A stretch of DNA of 64,000 nucleotides. Source: Picochlorum sp. 'celeri' (Eukaryota; Chlorophyta; Trebouxiophyceae). Shown piece by piece: positions 60,322 through 64,000 of the stretch. Under the pieces are notes generated by a model. It made no database searches and had not been told where the DNA came from. It was given only the letters and a program-made list of their open reading frames with translations. Position 1 is the stretch's first letter. Each line of letters begins with the position of its first letter. Location: NCBI GenBank assembly GCA_010909725.1, contig JAACMV010000002.1:248001-312000 (forward strand), given 5' to 3'. Made by a program: the position numbers and the translations under genes.

Positions 60322-61542
60322 TCAAACCTTTGGTGCTTTGATGATGTGAATAAAATCCTGAGCAAAGTCTGGCAAGTCATGCACATACTCTGACAATGTC
60401 CCCTTCTTCTTCTTTTGCCAACGAGTGGCGTAGTCTCCGTGTCCTGCTTGGTTGTACAATAATAATCTAGCATGTGATAAACCGCATGCATGCAGCATCG
60501 TGTAGAGTTCATACGATTCTGTCCATGGCACAGTTGTATCTCCACAGGTGGATGCCATGAGGTATATTGGTGGAAGTCTGCCAACCTCTAATGCACTCAT
60601 CCGTCTCAGTTCATCGCCTTCACTCATATCTTCATCATTTATGGTACTACTACATGTATCTATTGGTGGAGGTGAGAAACCAATTCTCTGTGGAATGCTG
60701 TCCCCATGCAGCGCACCACGTTCTGGTGGTGCCATGGGACATGTAGGGTAGGATGATCCCGCAACGGCGAGTGTAGCTCTTCGAAGTAGTACCGTTGGGG
60801 AATTAGCATCAAATTTCTTCCTCCCACCCACAGCTCTCTCCATGGTTGACAAGCGATGCACACCTCGAGCCTTTTCGTATTCAAAGTGCATGTGGATATG
60901 ATAGACTCCTGCCATCCCAACAAATGCATCCGGCATCCTGGCCCCATCAATTGCCCGTTCTAGTATCGCAAGAGCAGATAAATGAGCCCCAGCGGAATGC
61001 CCCGCAAGCACAACATTGCCACCATCATGCGTAGGGCACATGTCAAACACTGTGTCCAGCGCCTGAGACACCTCTTTAACCATGGCGCTTGTCTCACACG
61101 AAGGAAACAGTGAATATTCCATGACGCATGTGACGATTCCTTCTTCTGCCAATCGTGTCGCAAGGGGTGAGTAATGCCACTTGGACCCAGTCGCCCACAC
61201 CCCTCCATGAACAAACAGCACAACAGGGTGGTTGTGGTGCTCCAAATTGCAACCAGCTGGCACATAAATATCCATCACGTTCCTCGTGCTCTCTGTCCCA
61301 TACTTTTTATCATGTACTATACTCACCTGAGAAGCCATATTCTGATGCCTTGTGGCCTCATACCGCGGCACAGAGTGATACAGGTATAAACTCTTACATG
61401 CATATGGGACCATGGAAACCATGCCGACGACTTCTGATCCCAGTATCCTCGCATACGATTGAATACCTTGCACCTTCTCCCCCATTGTTCGCATCTGACG
61501 AACATCTGCGATCGCTCCTTTTAACGCCTCGACAAGAGACAT
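60322..61542 (-). CDS. ICME: Isoprenylcysteine methylesterase-like alpha/beta hydrolase
   Basis: Single exon, 406 aa. Residues 20-65 may contain a membrane-associated helix (GSEVVGMVSMVPYACKSLYL). The hydrolase follows: NVMDIYVPAG, PVVLFVHGGVWATGSK (oxyanion hole), GIVTCVMEYSLFP, and the nucleophile GHSAGAHLSAL. The acid and histidine would be in the CGDTTVPWTESYELY and NQAGHGDYATRW regions. Arrangement and spacing match plant ICME, which removes the methyl group from prenylated proteins in ER/Golgi, but other carboxylesterases share this pattern. ATG 61542 is the first in frame. Confidence 0.78.
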   Translation of the reverse strand: MSLVEALKGAIADVRQMRTMGEKVQGIQSYARILGSEVVGMVSMVPYACKSLYLYHSVPRYEATRHQNMASQVSIVHDKKYGTESTRNVMDIYVPAGCNLEHHNHPVVLFVHGGVWATGSKWHYSPLATRLAEEGIVTCVMEYSLFPSCETSAMVKEVSQALDTVFDMCPTHDGGNVVLAGHSAGAHLSALAILERAIDGARMPDAFVGMAGVYHIHMHFEYEKARGVHRLSTMERAVGGRKKFDANSPTVLLRRATLAVAGSSYPTCPMAPPERGALHGDSIPQRIGFSPPPIDTCSSTINDEDMSEGDELRRMSALEVGRLPPIYLMASTCGDTTVPWTESYELYTMLHACGLSHARLLLYNQAGHGDYATRWQKKKKGTLSEYVHDLPDFAQDFIHIIKAPKV

Positions 61543-62016
61543 GATGATTCGTGTCTCGTATTAAGAAGGTGTCTCTTATTGTTCCATACTTGTCTCTGGC
61601 GTGCAATTGGGTACAGTCATGATGCCGATCCGACCACTGCTTGTAACAATTGTTGTGTGATTGTTCTGTCATGCGTTGTTTCATTGAATGCCATCGGCCA
61701 CAATCAATGAATCGCCCTTTCCTTACGATTGATGCCCTTCTTAAAAAGATCAATAAAACTGGAAGATCTCAGTACAGGGCCATGACGTAAAATCATAGAC
61801 AGCCTCCTCGACGTGGCTATTAATTCTTGTTCATACTTACCATGTACACTAAAAATACAGAAAACAGAAGATTTGTGATCGACTGTAGTACTGCTTGCAG
61901 AGTGGGAATCGAAAACCCACATGTGTGGAAGCAGCGCAGGGTTTGAGGTCGAATTGCCAAAATTGGCGACATGATATCAGAGAAAATGAATTTCTAAGAC
62001 AGAATAAAGTATCACG
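61543..62016. promoter_or_regulatory. Divergent region ICME / DAGL
   Basis: 474 nt between divergent starts. No ORF of interest. A stem-like stretch near 61895-61925 (gtgggaatcgaaaacccac) was checked as a tRNA arm and rejected. Confidence 0.4.
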
Positions 62017-64000
62017 ATGCCTCAGTTGCGGTTGTATAATAGGCGGTGGTATACAGCCACTGATACTCAGCCACTGCTTGCCTCATTCATGATGGTATTC
62101 CATCTCATGTTGCTCATATCCACGGCCATCATAGCGGGACTTTTAGCAAACGCAAGTTACTATTGTGACGAGAGAGTGAAATTGAGTGCAAATATCATTG
62201 GGATCTTCGTGCTATTCGTATTATTGGTCACAAATGATTGTATGCTTATCGGCTTTGGACTGCGTGGAGGGCCATTTGAGGAGAAGAAACGAAAGCCTGT
62301 GATCATATTGTTGTACATTGAGAGTGCATTGATTGTTATTCACATTGCATTCACGATATATGGCACGTACTTGGCGTATGCACCTAGCATATCAGATGGA
62401 TGTTGGAATACCAATCCTTGTGCTGGAATTTCTGGAACAGTGCCAGCTGTGTGTCTGCCAGATCAATACAATTTGATTGGGCCAGTCACGTTGAGTGAGA
62501 ACTGCACTTGGATCACAAACAACTATAAAATCGTTAACAAATGCCTATCGACTTGGATTGACCTAGGTGCAGGGGTGTGTATTCTTGATGATTTGCATTG
62601 TGGTGTCTGAATGGCATTGTAGTTCCATGCGTGACAATCTTCTTCTATTGCATTATGCAGTGGCTCAACCAGGCATATGATCCAAACTTCACACCGCCGA
62701 TCAATAAGAATATAATTCCGAATTGCGAAGCAGCAACTTCCCTGGACCCAGGGTATAATTTTACATCTGGTGAGACGAATGCTGACATTGAGTATGTATC
62801 ACGCATTCCCGAGGCGAGCAGCTATCTCATCGATAATGTGATGATTCAGTTGATGAAATCTGTCGGGTTGCTGAATCAATCATATCCATGGGTCACGGGA
62901 CAGAATGTCTTCAGTATCCCTAGACCGCTTGCCTTGAGTCCCTGGGGAGAGTGCCCACAGTTGAGTGGGTGCCAAAGGGCATTGGATAATGATTGCGGCG
63001 AGTGGAATATTCTTCTGTCTCTTCCAGATGGGCGTGATGAGAAGTGGCTCTTTCGAACTATTGTGTTTTTATCATGGTTTAGTCTTGGTGTTACATTGAT
63101 CTTGGACATACTCTTTTTCAATGCAAATCCAGACTACACATCTTCTGAAAGTTGGATGAAGTCGCTAGAAGGGGTGGGATCGCTATTTGGTTTCCGTCAG
63201 ACTCTTGTCAATTCGATAACAGAAGAAGGATTCTCGGCATCAGAAGAGTTTGGTGTGTTGCTCGCTCGCCTGTTTGGAGGCATCGATATGGATCTGACGG
63301 ACAAGATTTTAGGCATCTACTTGGCTGGTGAACGGACTCGATGGCGAAGGCTACGGCATGTCAACGCCATCTTATCTATTCATGGATATAGTCAGAAACC
63401 TTATAAACGAGGCTGTATGAGCAGGCTGTGTGGTGGTATTGGTATAGATGGGGCTATGAATTTTGAGTTCCCCGACAGGACCTCAGCCGTGAGTGATGGA
63501 ATTCAAAATGCGAAGCAAACTATTGTATCCATGCTTCCGAGTCCATTCTTGGCAAAAATATCAGATTCGCCAAATTCTCAGGAACCGTCATCCGAAGGGC
63601 CCATGACTCCACCAGAAACTATTACAATTAGTCACAGCATTGTCCGGCTTGAAACTTCTGAAACTATGATGAGGAGCAGTACAGGAAGTAGAATCAAGAA
63701 TCGAGAATCAGTTGCAAGCGTTGTGGGCGATAACAAGAACATTCGAGTGATGCTTCCCGTTGACATCACCCCTCTCAGGCTGCAGCCTGATATTGATTCT
63801 CGCACGGCTGCCGCCCTCTATTTGGATGCCTGCAATGGATATGTGGAACCCCCCGTTTTGGAGGAAGCTTTGCACTACTCATGGTTTGCGAAAGCTGCGT
63901 ACGGTCTTCAAGATCGTCGCTGGAAAGCCGCTGCTTCAGGAAAGGTCCTCGATGATTGTGGAGATTACTGTCTGAGCAAGCAATGCTGCATGCCATTCAG
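62017..64000 (+). CDS. DAGL: sn1-diacylglycerol lipase-like protein, 5' part (one intron seen)
   Basis: Exon 1 62017-62574, exon 2 from 62661 and open to the window end; the 86-nt intron (GTGTGT donor, TGCAG acceptor) is phase 0. The first 600 residues show several membrane helices: LMLLISTAIIAGLLANASYY, IIGIFVLFVLLVTND, VIILLYIESALIVIHIAFTIYG and a fourth after the intron (TIVFLSWFSLGVTLILDILFF). A lumenal/extracellular loop with Cys and NxS/T sites lies between helices 3 and 4. The segment FGVLLARLFGGIDMDLTDKILGIYL matches the DAGL pre-catalytic region. The GxSxG lipase core lies beyond the window. DAGLs release monoacylglycerol from diacylglycerol at the plasma membrane. Confidence 0.75.

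Noticed and set aside
61890..61930. tRNA-like arm (gtgggaatcgaaaacccac)
   Set aside because: The loop is not the 7-nt TTCRANY T-loop and no acceptor, D or anticodon stems could be drawn around it.
62575..62660. TGA after the first DAGL segment as a selenocysteine codon
   Set aside because: The TGA lies inside an 86-nt intron with GT/AG ends; splicing gives a continuous frame.
1..64000. Bacterial origin of the window (long intronless ORFs at the left end)
   Set aside because: NOP10, NUP155, TFIIE, proteasome and Golgi genes and 25 spliceosomal introns show a eukaryotic nuclear genome.

Overview
The window is a gene-dense, repeat-poor piece of a nuclear genome from a photosynthetic eukaryote, most likely a small green alga; the lineage cannot be fixed by reading alone. 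Twenty-five spliceosomal introns of about 63-151 nt were resolved in 17 genes. Their donors are mostly GTATGT, GTGCGT or GTACGT, their acceptors are YAG, and one has a perfect TACTAAC branch site. Plastid proteins include a chloroplast-type SRP54 with a basic RRKKK tail, the plastid LTA2-type E2 of pyruvate dehydrogenase, a DUF2358-SOUL protein and a CRM-domain protein. TGTAA motifs, the algal poly(A) signal, follow several stop codons. There is no tRNA, rRNA, transposon or CRISPR array that I could support.

Layout. 1-10 kb: 3' end of an RlmN-like methyltransferase, cpSRP54, HRD1 ubiquitin ligase, NOP10 (with an intron), SOUL/DUF2358, CRM protein, UBP1/TIA-type RNA-binding protein, then a 1-kb gap. 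10-22 kb: nucleotide-sugar transporter, SERRATE/ARS2, DRE2/anamorsin, the Golgi coiled-coil protein CASP, a HEAT-repeat protein broken by one in-frame TAG, an alpha/beta hydrolase, and a protein with a possible permuted-papain fold and a nuclear signal. 22-33 kb: Cactin, a SET-domain methyltransferase, TFIIE-alpha, SDHD, a bZIP protein, an Asp/Asn beta-hydroxylase, a GNAT acetyltransferase and MIS12. 33-46 kb: NUP155, VPS8, proteasome RPT3 and SECIS-binding protein 2. 46-64 kb: a RING-CH membrane protein, plastid PDH-E2, a GT47 exostosin, a secreted esterase, a tight three-gene array (coiled-coil protein, SMS/PAP2-like enzyme, MGST3), mitochondrial bS6, an amino-acid permease, an ICME-like esterase and the 5' part of a diacylglycerol-lipase-like gene.

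The genes do not form one pathway. They are housekeeping genes arranged mostly as divergent pairs sharing 0.2-0.6 kb promoters and convergent pairs whose stop codons are as little as 18 nt apart. Several carry family-atypical changes worth checking: DRE2 lacks the first cysteine of its [2Fe-2S] motif, SERRATE lacks its zinc-finger cysteines, VPS8 has no C-terminal RING, and the SET protein lacks the usual NH motif. I found no clear novel multi-gene system. The most unusual structural features are the 0-4 nt spacing of genes at 53.0-56.7 kb and the in-frame TAG at 19224.
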